Assembly (NCBI GenBank): GCA_012032555.1
Contig: JAAUSR010000008.1
Coordinates: forward strand, 47,734 to 111,733
DNA: 64,000 nucleotides
Origin: Thioploca sp.
GTDB lineage: Bacteria; Pseudomonadota; Gammaproteobacteria; Beggiatoales; Beggiatoaceae
Direction of reading: 5' to 3'
Shown piece after piece: positions 40,913-49,291 of the stretch. The first letter of the stretch is position 1; every line of letters begins with the position of its first letter. The notes beneath the pieces were generated by a model that made no database searches, had not been told where the DNA came from, and saw only the letters and a program-made list of their open reading frames with translations. Made by a program: the position numbers and the translations under genes.

Positions 40913-41125
40913 TCAACTAGTAAAAGCACACGTTTTAGTGAGACTGAGTGGACGGCAACTGAAGAGAAGTCGTCCGCTAACTCCTTCGGTTTTATTTGGA
41001 GGACCAACTAGAGCACCAACACTGGGATGACGGTGCTGATCAGGAACGCTATAGGTAATAGCCGTAGCATTTTGTGTTACCACAACGAGGACAAACCACC
41101 ATAGCCATAAAAAATGGTGCTGCAT
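40913..41125 (-). pseudogene. N-terminal remnant of a secreted trypsin-like serine protease
   Basis: Starting at ATG 41125, with CGGAGAGTTAT as a good ribosome site, the frame gives a signal peptide (MQHHFLWLWWFVLVVVTQNA). ITYSVPDQHRHPSVGALVG follows, typical of the mature N-terminus of bacterial S1 proteases (I-x-x-G-x-P-D-x-x-x-H-P-x-V-G). The next ~30 residues (EGVSGRLLFSCRPLSLTKTC) only loosely echo the SGxLIS...LTAAHC block, and the frame stops at 40913 with no catalytic triad. A decayed 5' end of a protease gene is the best explanation. Confidence 0.45.
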
Positions 41126-41156
41126 ATAACTCTCCGTATAATATACGTTACTAAAA

Positions 41157-42239
41157 ATGCCTATCCTCGAACTCAAACCCACTCACAAAATAATTAAAGA
41201 CTACTACCAAGAAATCAACCAGCTACCTTTGACTTCGCAATCGTTTAGTAAAGCCGAGTTTATTAAGCAGCATCAATTGGATAAGTTTTATACCGTCTTA
41301 GAACATGCCGCTGCAACGATTGACGATTATGGCGATAAGCAGACCTTTTTAAATACCGTGTATGAGCGGTTCTTTCAAGGCTTTGCGGTCAAAATCGCTG
41401 ATACACATGGCATCGTTTACACACCGCAGCCGCTGGTGGAATTTATGGTCAAATCGGTCGAGGAAATTTTACAGCGGGAATTTGGAAAATCGTTGGCGAG
41501 TGAGGAGGTGCATATTATTGATCCGTTTGTGGGCACTGGAAATTTTATTGTCAGGATTTTGCGGGAGATTCGTCAGTTAGATGTCACGCAATTGAAGAAT
41601 AAGTATCAGCAAGAGTTGCATTGTAATGAAGTGATGTTATTGCCCTATTACATTGCCTGTATGAATATCGAACATGCCTTTTATGAATTGACCGGAGAAT
41701 ATCAGCCGATTGAAGGCATTTGTTTAGTCGATACCTTTGAATTGATTGAGGATAGGCAGATGGAGATGTTTGTGCTAGAGAACACACAAAGGGTGCAGCA
41801 GCAAAAGGAAGCACCGATCTTTGTGATTATCGGGAATCCGCCGTATAACGTGGGGCAGCAGAATGAAAATGATAATAATAAGAATCGGAAGTATCCGAAG
41901 TTAGATCAGATGGTTTCTGAAACTTATGCTGCAAATTCTAAAGCGACCAATAAAAATGCGTTGTCGGATGTGTATGTGAAAGCGTTTAAGTGGGCGACGT
42001 GGCGATTAGAAAGAAGGAATGAAGGGATTATTGCATTTGTCAGTAATAACAGTTTTTTGGAGAATATTGCGTTTGACGGAATGCGCAGTTATTTAGAAAA
42101 GGAATTTTCAAAAATTTACGTTTTGGATTTAGGGGGTAATGTGAGAAAAAATCCTAAGTTATCGGGGACCACTCATAATGTCTTTGGCATTCAAGTAGGT
42201 GTGAGTATTACGATGTTAGTTAAGAAGGCAAAATCATGA
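41157..42239 (+). pseudogene. Type ISP/Eco57I-like restriction-modification protein: N-terminal and methyltransferase part, truncated
   Basis: An N6-adenine methyltransferase core is intact: GIVYTPQPLVEFMV, motif I DPFVGTGNFIVRIL, motif IV IIGNPPYNVGQQNENDNNK, and the downstream IIAFVSNNSFLENIAFDGMR. Family members of this kind normally run on for several hundred residues; this frame stops at VSITMLVKKAKS (360 aa). The missing C-terminal part reappears at 43163-43816. From memory of the family, the N-terminus also seems to have lost ~200 residues between LELKPTHKIIKDYY and LDKFYTVLEHAAATIDDY. The methyltransferase motifs are complete, but the specificity region is gone, so activity is doubtful. 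Confidence 0.75.
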
Positions 42240-42301
42240 GTATTGAACAGATTATTTTACAAAAATTGCATGAATTACCTTTCAATAAAAAATATAAATA
42301 A
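42236..42301 (+). pseudogene. Remnant of a small antitoxin-like gene
   Basis: A 21-codon frame (MSIEQIILQKLHELPFNKKYK, then stop) overlaps the methyltransferase stop as ATGA. The opening resembles DUF2281-type small proteins (I-x-x-x-I-L-x-K-L-x-E-L-P) that sit before PIN toxins. It is too short to be functional and ends 12 bases before the PIN gene. Confidence 0.35.
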
Positions 42302-42313
42302 TCAAAAGTTACT

Positions 42314-42754
42314 ATGAAAATCTATTTTGATACCTGTAGTTTACAACGCCCATTAGATGATAAAAGTCAACTTCGTATTGCTCTCGAAGCAGAAGCCATT
42401 TTGGGTTTAATAACTTTGGTTGAAATGGAAACCTTGGAATTGATTTCTTCAGAAACCTTACTATTTGAAGTCCAAAAAACGCCCAATATTCATAGAAAAC
42501 ATTATATTTTGAGCGTGTTAAATAAAGGACGGACTTTTATTGTGTTAAATGATGACATCAAAAAACGAGCTCGTACCCTAAATCAAATCGGCATTAAATC
42601 AGTGGATGCTTTGCATTTAGCTTGTGCTGAAGCCGCCAAGGCCGATTATTTTTGTACTTGCGACGATACCTTGTTGAAAAAAGCCCAAGCATTAACCGAT
42701 AATCAAATCAGAGCGGTTTCACCACTAGAATTAATTGAGGCCATTGAGATATGA
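42314..42754 (+). CDS. PIN-domain ribonuclease, putative toxin
   Basis: A 146-residue PIN-fold protein. The acidic active-site residues are visible: Asp in KIYFDTCSLQRPLDD (~6), a central Glu, Asp in KSVDALHLACAEA (~98) and Asp in YFCTCDDTLLKKA (~117). Such proteins act as RNase toxins in type II toxin-antitoxin pairs. Its stop overlaps the start of the next small gene (ATGA), so they form a two-gene operon with the toxin first. The pair sits inside the disrupted restriction-modification gene. No clear ribosome site precedes the ATG. Confidence 0.8.
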   Translation: MKIYFDTCSLQRPLDDKSQLRIALEAEAILGLITLVEMETLELISSETLLFEVQKTPNIHRKHYILSVLNKGRTFIVLNDDIKKRARTLNQIGIKSVDALHLACAEAAKADYFCTCDDTLLKKAQALTDNQIRAVSPLELIEAIEI

Positions 42755-42999
42755 AGATCCAAACCAAATCTTTAAATGACATTAACCAGGAAGCCATAAC
42801 CTTCTTATGTCAACAAATGGGGTTAGTCAACACCGTACGTTTCATTAATCAGTTTACCACGGGCTATGGTAATTATACCGAAGAGCGAGAACAGTTGTTT
42901 GCCAAACTAACTTTAGATGAAGTCGTGTTAGAGATAGAAGAAATGAGAAATCAAGGTATTTTTACCGCTATGAGAAAATCGCACACCGTAGCCGAGTAG
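42751..42999 (+). CDS. Small partner of the PIN protein, putative antitoxin
   Basis: 82 residues, acidic and helical: MKIQTKSLNDINQEAITFLC, GLVNTVRFINQFTTGYGNYTEEREQLFAKLTLDEVVLEIEEM. It has no recognised DNA-binding motif (no RHH, AbrB or Phd signature that I can see). It is translationally coupled to the PIN gene by an ATGA overlap. Coupling to a toxin-like RNase and small size make an antitoxin role likely, but that is inference. The reversed order (toxin first) is unusual for PIN systems. Confidence 0.65.
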   Translation: MKIQTKSLNDINQEAITFLCQQMGLVNTVRFINQFTTGYGNYTEEREQLFAKLTLDEVVLEIEEMRNQGIFTAMRKSHTVAE

Positions 43000-43022
43000 G
43001 GTGTGGCTTGCTAGCCCGTAGG

Positions 43023-43162
43023 TTTACTGCCATTAAGTTAAGCTCTTGACTTCCCCCTTTGGAAAAGGGGGAGAGAGGGGGATTTCTTGGAAAGTCAACC
43101 GCTTCAAATCCCCCCTAGCCCCCTTTGAAAAAGGGGGGAATCCTTAACTTAATAGCAGTGAC
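43023..43162. mobile_element. MITE-like palindromic element, copy 2
   Basis: The ends are TTTACTGCCATTAAGTTAAG and the inverse CTTAACTTAATAGCAGTGAC, matching copy 1. The interior carries CCCCCTTTGGAAAAGGGGG and CCCCCTTTGAAAAAGGGGGG hairpins. No flanking direct repeat is seen, which would fit a deletion or recombination at one end. It lies exactly at the junction where the C-terminal fragment of the restriction-modification gene resumes. Confidence 0.7.
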
Positions 43163-43816
43163 ACACCGCCAAGAAAACCTCACGAACTGGGCACTCAAAC
43201 ATTTCCAACGTCACTACCAAGACGACACGATTACTAAATGGGCGATTTTCTACTACATTTATGGACTTCTCCACCATTCCCATTATCGCGAGAAATACGC
43301 CGCTAACCTCAAGCGAGAACTGCCCAGAATTCCTTTGGCTCCTGATTTTTGGGCTTTCTCCAAAGCCGGCGAACGGCTGGCTGAACTTCATATTCACTAT
43401 GAACAACAGTCTGAATATCCGCTTAAGAAAGTATTCAAGTCTGATACACGCCCGTCTTATCGCGTTGACAAGCTGCGTTTGACCAAAGAAAAAGACGCAA
43501 TTATCTATAATGAGACGCTCACCTTAACAGGCATTCCTCCAGAAACCTTTTTTCAATATCGCTTAGGAACCGCTCGGCACTAGAGTGGGTGATAGACCAG
43601 TACCAAGTGAAAATTGATGGACATAGCGGCTCTCGCGATAAACTCGAAAAACTTAACGATTATCAATATAAAACCACCAAAGGAAGCGGTATCCTCAACG
43701 ACCCGAATCGCTTAGATGATGAACAATACCTTTTGCGCTTGATTGGGCAGGTGATTACTGTGAGTTTAGAGACGGTAAGGATTGTAGAGGAGTTATCGGA
43801 ATTGATTCGGTGTTAG
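43163..43816 (+). pseudogene. C-terminal specificity-domain fragment of the type ISP-like gene, with frameshift
   Basis: Immediately after the MITE the sequence reads THRQENLTNWALKHFQRHY, GLLHHSHYREKYAANLKRELPRIP and FWAFSKAGERLAELHIHYE, the C-terminal domain of type ISP/Eco57I-like enzymes. The frame ends at FQYRLGTARH (43583). Restoring one A at 43568-43569 gives YRLGNRSALEWVIDQYQVK and continues to 43816 (VITVSLETVRIVEELSELI). It is the tail of the same gene whose methyltransferase part is at 41157-42239; several hundred residues between them are missing. Confidence 0.75.
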
Positions 43817-43845
43817 TGTTATTTTTTTGAGTAAAGGAGGTAAAG

Positions 43846-44115
43846 ATGCAAGTCAGTGTTGAGATAGATAAGGAATTGCTTGAACAGGCCATGTTACTCA
43901 GTCAAGCACAAAATGTTAGTGAACTTTTGCAGCAAGCTTTACAGACATTAGTTCATACTAGTTCTAAATCTACAGAAATATCTGCGCGGCAAGCTCTATT
44001 AGCAGAAATGTTGGCTATTGCAGAGCGGTGCGCGGCGTTACCCGATATCGATACTCGCCCAGAATCGGAAATTTTAGGATATAACGCACAGGGATTATTG
44101 ACCCATGGTGATTGA
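43846..44115 (+). CDS. vapB: VapB-type antitoxin
   Basis: An 89-residue protein opening MQVSVEIDKELLEQAMLLS, a ribbon-helix-helix-like N-terminus (beta strand then helix), followed by an acidic tail that would wrap the toxin. AAAGGAGGTAAAG gives a very strong ribosome site. It overlaps the following PIN gene by 11 bases, the classic vapBC arrangement. It is intact even though its toxin is truncated. Confidence 0.8.
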   Translation: MQVSVEIDKELLEQAMLLSQAQNVSELLQQALQTLVHTSSKSTEISARQALLAEMLAIAERCAALPDIDTRPESEILGYNAQGLLTHGD

Positions 44116-44326
44116 TACCTCCGTTTTGATTGCCATCTTCTTAAAAGAACCCGAAGCACTTCACTTGATGCAGGCGATTGTTGACAGTGAAAAACGGATC
44201 ATGAGTGCTTTCTCGCTTTTAGAAACCAGCCTGGTGATTTTGGCCCGTAAGGGAGAATTAGGTTTGGCGGAACTCAACAAATTGTTGAAACTGATTAAGG
44301 TTGAAGTCATCTTTATTGCGATTTAA
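44105..44326 (+). pseudogene. vapC: Truncated VapC-type PIN toxin
   Basis: Starts MVIDTSVLIAIFLKEPEALH with the first catalytic Asp, and contains FSLLETSLVILARKG with the conserved Glu. It ends at 73 residues (IKVEVIFIAI); VapC proteins are ~130. The second half, with the remaining acidic residues (D-x-x-x-A and TxDxxF regions), is absent, and no continuation is found in other frames before glmU. The toxin is therefore probably dead, leaving vapB as an orphan. Confidence 0.75.
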
Positions 44327-44449
44327 AACCCTTAAGTTGAGAACGGCTAAGAGCTTGGCTTCAACTATGCAAAATTGCTAGAATGAAATCTTTCACACCT
44401 AACCCCAATTTAGAATCTTACTTCTGTTCATCATTTAAGACGAGATCTC

Positions 44450-45814
44450 ATGAAACTCGCTATTATTATCCTCGCCGCTGGGCTAGGTAAACGGATGCAT
44501 TCAGACCTCCCCAAAGTCTTACATCGCCTAGCTAATAAGCCACTAATTCACCACGTGGTTGATACTGCATTAGCACTTCAGCCAGAAAGTATTCATATTG
44601 TTTATGGTCATGGTGGTCAACAAGTGCTTCAAGCTCTCGCACAGGTTCCCATCATTGGGGTAGAGCAAACTCAACAACTGGGTACGGGACATGCCGTGGC
44701 TCAAGCTATGCCACACATTACTGATGATGCGATGGTGTTAATTTTGTGTGGCGATGTCCCGCTCACTCGTCTGAATACCTTGCAAAAGCTTTGTGCTCAA
44801 ATAACTAATTCTCACAGTCTGGGCATTCTCACCGTCAAGTTAGAACAACCACAAGGCTACGGTCGAATAGTCAGAAATAGTCAAGGACAAGTCACACAAA
44901 TTGTCGAAGAAAAAGAAGCGGATGATACCATTAAGCAAATTAAGGAAGTCAATGCCGGTATTCTTATCGCGCCGGCGACCTATTTACGTCGTTGGTTAAC
45001 GATGCTCAATAATAATAACGCACAAGGCGAATATTATTTGACTGATATCGTTGCCTTAGCTGTGCAGGAAAATTTGACGATTCATACCACTTGCTCAACG
45101 GATATCTATGAAGTCATGGGTGTCAATGATCGTCTACAATTAGCCACCTTAGAACGTTATTATCAACAACAACAAGCTACTCAATTAATGCAAGCTGGGG
45201 TAACGCTAATTGATCCAACTCGGCTAGATATACGAGGTACAGTCCAAGCCGGACGTGATGTGACAATTGATGTCAACGTTATTTTAGCCGGTGAAATTAA
45301 GCTAGGAAATCGAGTCAAGATTGGTCCCCATACAGTTATTCGGAACGCCCAAATTGCCGATGAGGTTGAAATTCTCTCTCATTGTGTGATTGAAGATGTC
45401 ATCATTGGTCCCGGTTGTCGAATTGGGCCGTTTGCACGCTTACGTCCGGAAACGGTATTAGCCGAACAAGTCCACATTGGTAACTTCGTTGAAATTAAAA
45501 AATCCACCGTGGCTCACCACAGTAAGATTAGTCACCTAAGTTATATCGGTGACAGTGAAGTGGGTAGCGAAGTCAATATTGGTGCGGGAACCATCACTTG
45601 TAATTACGATGGTGCTAATAAATATAAAACGATTATCGGTGATCGTGCTTTCATTGGCTCTGATACGCAACTCGTTGCACCTGTCACCGTCGGTGCTGAT
45701 GCGACGATTGGTGCTGGTTCTACCATTACTAGAAATACACCACCGGAGAGATTAACTTTAAGCCGTAGCCCACAACAAACCATTACGGGTTGGCAACGTC
45801 CACGGAAGAAATAA
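44450..45814 (+). CDS. glmU: Bifunctional GlmU (N-acetylglucosamine-1-phosphate uridyltransferase / glucosamine-1-phosphate acetyltransferase)
   Basis: Makes UDP-GlcNAc for peptidoglycan and LPS. The N-terminal pyrophosphorylase domain has ILAAGLGKRMHSDLPKVLHRLANKPLI, GTGHAVAQAM, ILCGDVPLT and NAGILIAP. The C-terminal left-handed beta-helix acetyltransferase (~250-454) has hexapeptide repeats and GAGTITCNYDGANKYKT. At 454 residues it is full length. It is embedded in an accessory island; the usual atp operon upstream and glmS downstream are not present. Confidence 0.97.
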   Translation: MKLAIIILAAGLGKRMHSDLPKVLHRLANKPLIHHVVDTALALQPESIHIVYGHGGQQVLQALAQVPIIGVEQTQQLGTGHAVAQAMPHITDDAMVLILCGDVPLTRLNTLQKLCAQITNSHSLGILTVKLEQPQGYGRIVRNSQGQVTQIVEEKEADDTIKQIKEVNAGILIAPATYLRRWLTMLNNNNAQGEYYLTDIVALAVQENLTIHTTCSTDIYEVMGVNDRLQLATLERYYQQQQATQLMQAGVTLIDPTRLDIRGTVQAGRDVTIDVNVILAGEIKLGNRVKIGPHTVIRNAQIADEVEILSHCVIEDVIIGPGCRIGPFARLRPETVLAEQVHIGNFVEIKKSTVAHHSKISHLSYIGDSEVGSEVNIGAGTITCNYDGANKYKTIIGDRAFIGSDTQLVAPVTVGADATIGAGSTITRNTPPERLTLSRSPQQTITGWQRPRKK

Positions 45815-45891
45815 CTTGTCCTATCAATCGGTGATTTCGGTAACGCGGTTCTTAGAAAATAAATGAATGATGGCAATCCAACAGTCAAATA

Positions 45892-46038
45892 CCCGTCAAA
45901 AGAAAGAAAAAACAAGAATTGACTGCAGCGGATAAAAAATATAATCGACAATTGGCTTCTCTTCGTTATCCAATTGAGCAGGTTAATCGACGTTGTAAGA
46001 TTTTTCGAGTTGGAATGCCGTGGTGGCAGCTTTTTTAG
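45892..46038 (+). pseudogene. C-terminal remnant of an IS5-type DDE transposase
   Basis: The frame reads PVKRKKKQELTAADKKYNRQ, LASLRYPIEQVNRRCKIFRV and then diverges to a stop at 46036. The pattern LTxxxKxxNRxLxxxRxxIExVNxRxKIFR is the catalytic Glu region of IS5-family/DDE_Tnp_4 transposases. The N-terminal domains and the terminal repeats are missing. The rest of 45815-46155 contains no gene I can support. Confidence 0.6.
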
Positions 46039-46155
46039 GTTAATGGCACAAGTTGAACACGCATGGGGCGTTAATCCCCATCCGATTTTGAGTCGGCGCC
46101 GTTATGATGGCTTTGGTATCTTTCCAGCGGTGGCTATTAAAATAACCCATCGTTA

Positions 46156-46731
46156 CTATGGATCAAAGGTAATTTTTTCATAGACTTCCACCAGGAGTAA
46201 TTGGCAAGCGAGTATGTCCAAATGGATCACGCCTTCGGTTCCTTTGGCTTCATTGAGTAGCCAACTATCTTTGTCGTAGCGTTGATAATGTTCAATATGG
46301 ATTTCGTCTTGAGCGACCAACAAATAATCGTTCAGTGAATCCAAACTGCGGTAATGTTCAAACTTCTTGCCTCGATCATAACTCTCTGTGGATTCTGATA
46401 GAACTTCAATGAGTACGGCTGGGTTAAGCAGCGTATCCTTATGCTGGTCATCAAATTGCGGTGAACCACAAACAACCGCGAGATCCGGGTAAGTATACAA
46501 ACCGGTCGCGCTGACTTTAACTCGCATATCGTTGGCATAAATTTCACAGGGTCGTTGACGCAATTGGTTGTAAAGCAAAGTTGCGATACTAATAACAATT
46601 AGGTTATGCGCCCGGCTCGCCCCGGTCATGGCGAAAATTTCACCTTGATAGTATTCGTGCTTGGTTGGCGCTTGGCGTTCAAATTGTAGATAATCGGCTA
46701 GCGTTAGGTCAGTTTTGGGTTGCACCGTCAT
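46156..46731 (-). CDS. Uma2 family endonuclease (DUF820)
   Basis: A 191-residue PD-(D/E)XK-fold protein of the Uma2 family. The N-terminus LTLADYLQFERQAPTKHEYYQGEIFAMTG is typical. The active-site region reads YPDLAVVC ... PAVLIEVLSESTESYDRGKKFEHYRSL, with Asp, Glu and Lys of the nuclease core. These genes are very numerous in cyanobacteria and Beggiatoa-like bacteria; their biological role is not settled. It is intact and monocistronic, next to the IS remnant and a hairpin repeat. Confidence 0.88.
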   Translation of the reverse strand: MTVQPKTDLTLADYLQFERQAPTKHEYYQGEIFAMTGASRAHNLIVISIATLLYNQLRQRPCEIYANDMRVKVSATGLYTYPDLAVVCGSPQFDDQHKDTLLNPAVLIEVLSESTESYDRGKKFEHYRSLDSLNDYLLVAQDEIHIEHYQRYDKDSWLLNEAKGTEGVIHLDILACQLLLVEVYEKITFDP

Positions 46732-46760
46732 GAGTACGTCGTTCCTGTTAGAATTTTTTC

Positions 46761-46832
46761 CGGTAGTATAAACCTGACCGATTTCAAAAACCGGTCAGTT
46801 TTTTTGGAAAAATCACTACTTTTTTAGCACTA
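46761..46832 (-). repeat. Hairpin repeat, copy 2 (copy 1 at 15351-15420); terminator-like on plus strand
   Basis: CTGACCG and CGGTCAG pair around a 10-base A-rich loop and are followed on the plus strand by TTTTTTT, a good factor-independent terminator shape in that direction. The whole ~65-base unit is the reverse complement of 15351-15420 with few differences. It separates the Uma2 gene from the beta-helix gene. Confidence 0.65.
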
Positions 46833-46870
46833 CCCGTCTTTAGGCTTGCGTATGTGCAACATACCGTTTG

Positions 46871-48706
46871 CTAACGGGTTAGCCATTGTTCTCCGGTCCA
46901 TTCATTCCTCCCCGGTCGAGGGGTGATATAAATCTGACCAGAGGGAATTTCTTGGATTCCATAACACCCGTTGAGATTCACTGCAACAGCGGCGTGATAA
47001 ACTTCCCCTTGAATTTCACTGCCTTTAGCCGGAATTGGTTTGGAAATAACGAGTTGTGGATTGGTAACCGCTTCACAAGTTCCAGCTACCACCGGTTCTG
47101 CTTGCCAAATATAGAATCCTTGAGTTCCGTATTCTGCTAGCGTTTCCCATCTAATCGCATCGGACTCGATAGTGAAAGATCCCAAGGTGGCTAAAGCGGG
47201 TTTCTGATATTCATAAGCGCCAATATCACAATGATTGCCGGCTGAACTTCCAAAGCGAGCCACACCACGTTGATCCAGACCATTTACAGGTTCAGCCGCA
47301 CAAATCGTATCATCACCAACATCAATAGCGGGACTGCCTCGCAGTAAAGCGTGAGTGAAAGTTGGACCGCCGTTATTGGCTAATGGCCCTAATTTGGGAT
47401 CGCCGGAGAAGGTGGGGTTACAACTGCCGTCGCCGATGAAGTTGTTGAGGTTGGTGTCAATAGTGCCCCAATCATCACAATCTCCATTGGTGTTGTTGGC
47501 GATGAGGGTGTTTTGAAGGTTTAAAATGCCTCTATTAAGAATACCACCACCCTCATCCTGTACAGATACGTTTTCTGATATAGTACTATTGGTAAGAGTT
47601 AAAGTGCCACCATCGTTATAGATCCCACCGCTCCTAGGCTCATCTGAGTTATCTTCGACTACATTTCTTGACACGGTACTATTGATAAGAGTTAAAGTGC
47701 CACCATTGTTATAGATCCCACCACTCCCAGGATTGTAGTTACTTTTGACTATATTCTCTGATACGGTACTATTGATAATAGTCAAAGTACCTCCATCATT
47801 GTTAATACCACCAGCAGGATCACCAGCGGAATTTTCTGACACAGTACTATCAGTAATGGTTAAAGTACCATCATTTATAATACCACCACCATTGTTCTTC
47901 ACAGTACTATTGGTTAAAATTAAAGTACTACCATAAATGTTTTCAATACCAGTACCCTTATTTTTTAATATTTTACTATTGGTTATAGTTACAGTACCAT
48001 GAAGATTACCGATGCCACGATCATCGTTTTCTGATACGGTACTACCGTTAACCGTTAAAGTTCCCTCATTATAGATGCTAAATTGTTCATTTCCTACCAC
48101 CATAATGCGGATGATATCACTATTGTTTCCTAATATTACCTTATTTAAGGCCAAAATATCCCCGTTATCAATGTCAATAGTACACTCATAATAACCCTCA
48201 TAAGTTTGTGACACCTGACTATTAGTAAGAGTTAAAGTACCAAGATTATGGATACCACCAGCAATTCCATTTTCATAACAATATGAGATGGCCTTTCCTT
48301 CAATAATCTTAACCCCATTAATTTTAACCGTTGCACCAGAGTCAATGTAGAAAACGTTAGTCTGAAAGTTGCCACTCAAAGTCAACTTCTCCGCCCCTGG
48401 CCCTTTCAAAATCAAATTGCTCGTAATCTTCAACTGAGCAGATAACGTGATAGTCCCATTTAATCCCACTAAATCAATCACATCATCACCACTGCCCGCC
48501 AAACAATCACCTACCCCAGCCGTATCTTGATTAGCATTGTCCAACGCTTCTCGTAAAGTACACTGACCGTCGGCTAGTGTTGTATCCTCTAAACTGTTGA
48601 CGATTATAGTCGCAGCGAATAACGATTGACCTAAACCACTAAACATCAGTAACCCCGTGGCTAAATAGTGGTCTCTTAACCAGCGGGGAAGTTGGGTTAG
48701 ATTCAT
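46871..48706 (-). CDS. Secreted CSLREA/choice-of-anchor Q right-handed beta-helix protein
   Basis: A 611-residue exported protein. The signal peptide covers ~1-32 (YLATGLLMFSGLGQSLFAA), followed by the CSLREA-type motif GQCTLREALDNANQD. A long parallel beta-helix (~75-400) is built of ~22-residue rungs such as GGIYNDGGTLTLTNSTISEN. A conserved closing block NTNGDCDDWGTIDTNLNNF ... GPLANNGGPTFTHALL ... GAYEYQ follows, then a ~100-residue Ig-like tail. GGAGAGTTTCAAACT precedes the ATG. Such proteins are surface or sheath components in filamentous sulfur bacteria; the precise role is unknown. A relative lies at the right edge of the window. Confidence 0.85.
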   Translation of the reverse strand: MNLTQLPRWLRDHYLATGLLMFSGLGQSLFAATIIVNSLEDTTLADGQCTLREALDNANQDTAGVGDCLAGSGDDVIDLVGLNGTITLSAQLKITSNLILKGPGAEKLTLSGNFQTNVFYIDSGATVKINGVKIIEGKAISYCYENGIAGGIHNLGTLTLTNSQVSQTYEGYYECTIDIDNGDILALNKVILGNNSDIIRIMVVGNEQFSIYNEGTLTVNGSTVSENDDRGIGNLHGTVTITNSKILKNKGTGIENIYGSTLILTNSTVKNNGGGIINDGTLTITDSTVSENSAGDPAGGINNDGGTLTIINSTVSENIVKSNYNPGSGGIYNNGGTLTLINSTVSRNVVEDNSDEPRSGGIYNDGGTLTLTNSTISENVSVQDEGGGILNRGILNLQNTLIANNTNGDCDDWGTIDTNLNNFIGDGSCNPTFSGDPKLGPLANNGGPTFTHALLRGSPAIDVGDDTICAAEPVNGLDQRGVARFGSSAGNHCDIGAYEYQKPALATLGSFTIESDAIRWETLAEYGTQGFYIWQAEPVVAGTCEAVTNPQLVISKPIPAKGSEIQGEVYHAAVAVNLNGCYGIQEIPSGQIYITPRPGRNEWTGEQWLTR

Positions 48707-48732
48707 AGTTTGAAACTCTCCTTTTTAGATTC

Positions 48733-48795
48733 GTAGGGTAGAACGAAGTGACAACCACTGTTATGGCGGGTTTCGCTGCGCTCTACCCACCCTAC
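48733..48795. repeat. GTAGGGT...ACCCTAC inverted dispersed repeat
   Basis: GTAGGGTAGAACGAAGTGACAA is followed by GCGGGTTTCGCTGCGCTCTAC and CCACCCTAC, so the ends are complementary. Single arms of the same family occur near 29796-29833. It lies just upstream of the beta-helix gene and could form an RNA hairpin in its leader. Confidence 0.6.
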
Positions 48796-48945
48796 TTTAA
48801 TAATTGCAGAACAAAATTAAGCCGGAGTATTGTGGCATACAATCAATTTTTTGTCTTTTACGCAAGTGTCCAATTAACGTAATAATTTGATAAATAACAT
48901 TTTTCCATTTAATTTAATTATTAATGATGTGGTTTATTGCGGCGG

Positions 48946-49052
48946 AATTTGACGATGGTGTCAAATTGGACTATTTAAGAGGTAAAAAAATTTGACAAAA
49001 GTGTCAAATTGGACAAAGTTTATGCCAACTCATTTGACAGATCTGTCCAATA
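48946..49052. promoter_or_regulatory. Array of three phased palindromes AATTTGAC-N6-GTCAAATT
   Basis: Site 1 (48946-48967) and site 2 (48989-49010) are both perfect 8-6-8 palindromes followed by GGAC. Site 3 (49031-49052) is CATTTGAC-N6-GTCCAATA with mismatches. Centres are 43 and 42 bases apart, i.e. about four helical turns, so bound dimers would face the same side. A weaker half-match (GTCCAATT at 48869-48876) lies further left. This looks like an operator array for an unidentified regulator controlling the beta-helix gene (240 bases left) and/or the gene at 49490. The remaining noncoding sequence to 49489 includes a TTTATTTAT-ag-ATAAATAAA palindrome (49091-49110) and a MITE. Confidence 0.6.
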
Positions 49053-49161
49053 GCAAATTGAGTGTGGGAATTAATTTGTGATGAAATTTTTTTATTTATA
49101 GATAAATAAATGTTATAATTAATTAGTATAAAGTTCAGTTTCGCTCTTCTCACCCTACAAG

Positions 49162-49291
49162 ATTACTGCTTTACTCCCCCTCCTTACTAAGGAGGGGGTC
49201 GGGGGGTGGTTAAGAAAATCAAGGCTATTTCACACCCCAACCCTCCTTAATTAAGGAGGGGAGAACAAAATGCTTAACTTAAAGGTAGAAA
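49162..49291. mobile_element. MITE-like palindromic element, copy 3 (degenerate)
   Basis: The interior CTCCCCCTCCTTACTAAGGA with GGGGGGTGG and the right part CTCCTTAATTAAGGAGGGG plus TGCTTAACTT match copy 1 well. The left terminal repeat has lost ~14 bases (TTACTGC then TTTACTCCC), and the right end reads GGTAGAAA. No flanking duplication is visible. An older, immobile copy. Confidence 0.6.

Noticed and set aside
41134-41142. TATAAT-like sequence before the ISP-like methyltransferase as a promoter
   Set aside because: No matching -35 box at proper spacing could be seen, and the remnant gene on the other strand starts there.
45974-46183. Open frame of 69 codons between glmU and Uma2
   Set aside because: It starts within the transposase remnant in another frame and shows no family features.
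48946-49052. The palindromes as simple sigma-70 -35 boxes (TTGACA)
   Set aside because: No TATAAT-like sequence lies 16-18 bases downstream on either strand for the sites checked; the two-fold symmetry and regular spacing fit operators better.
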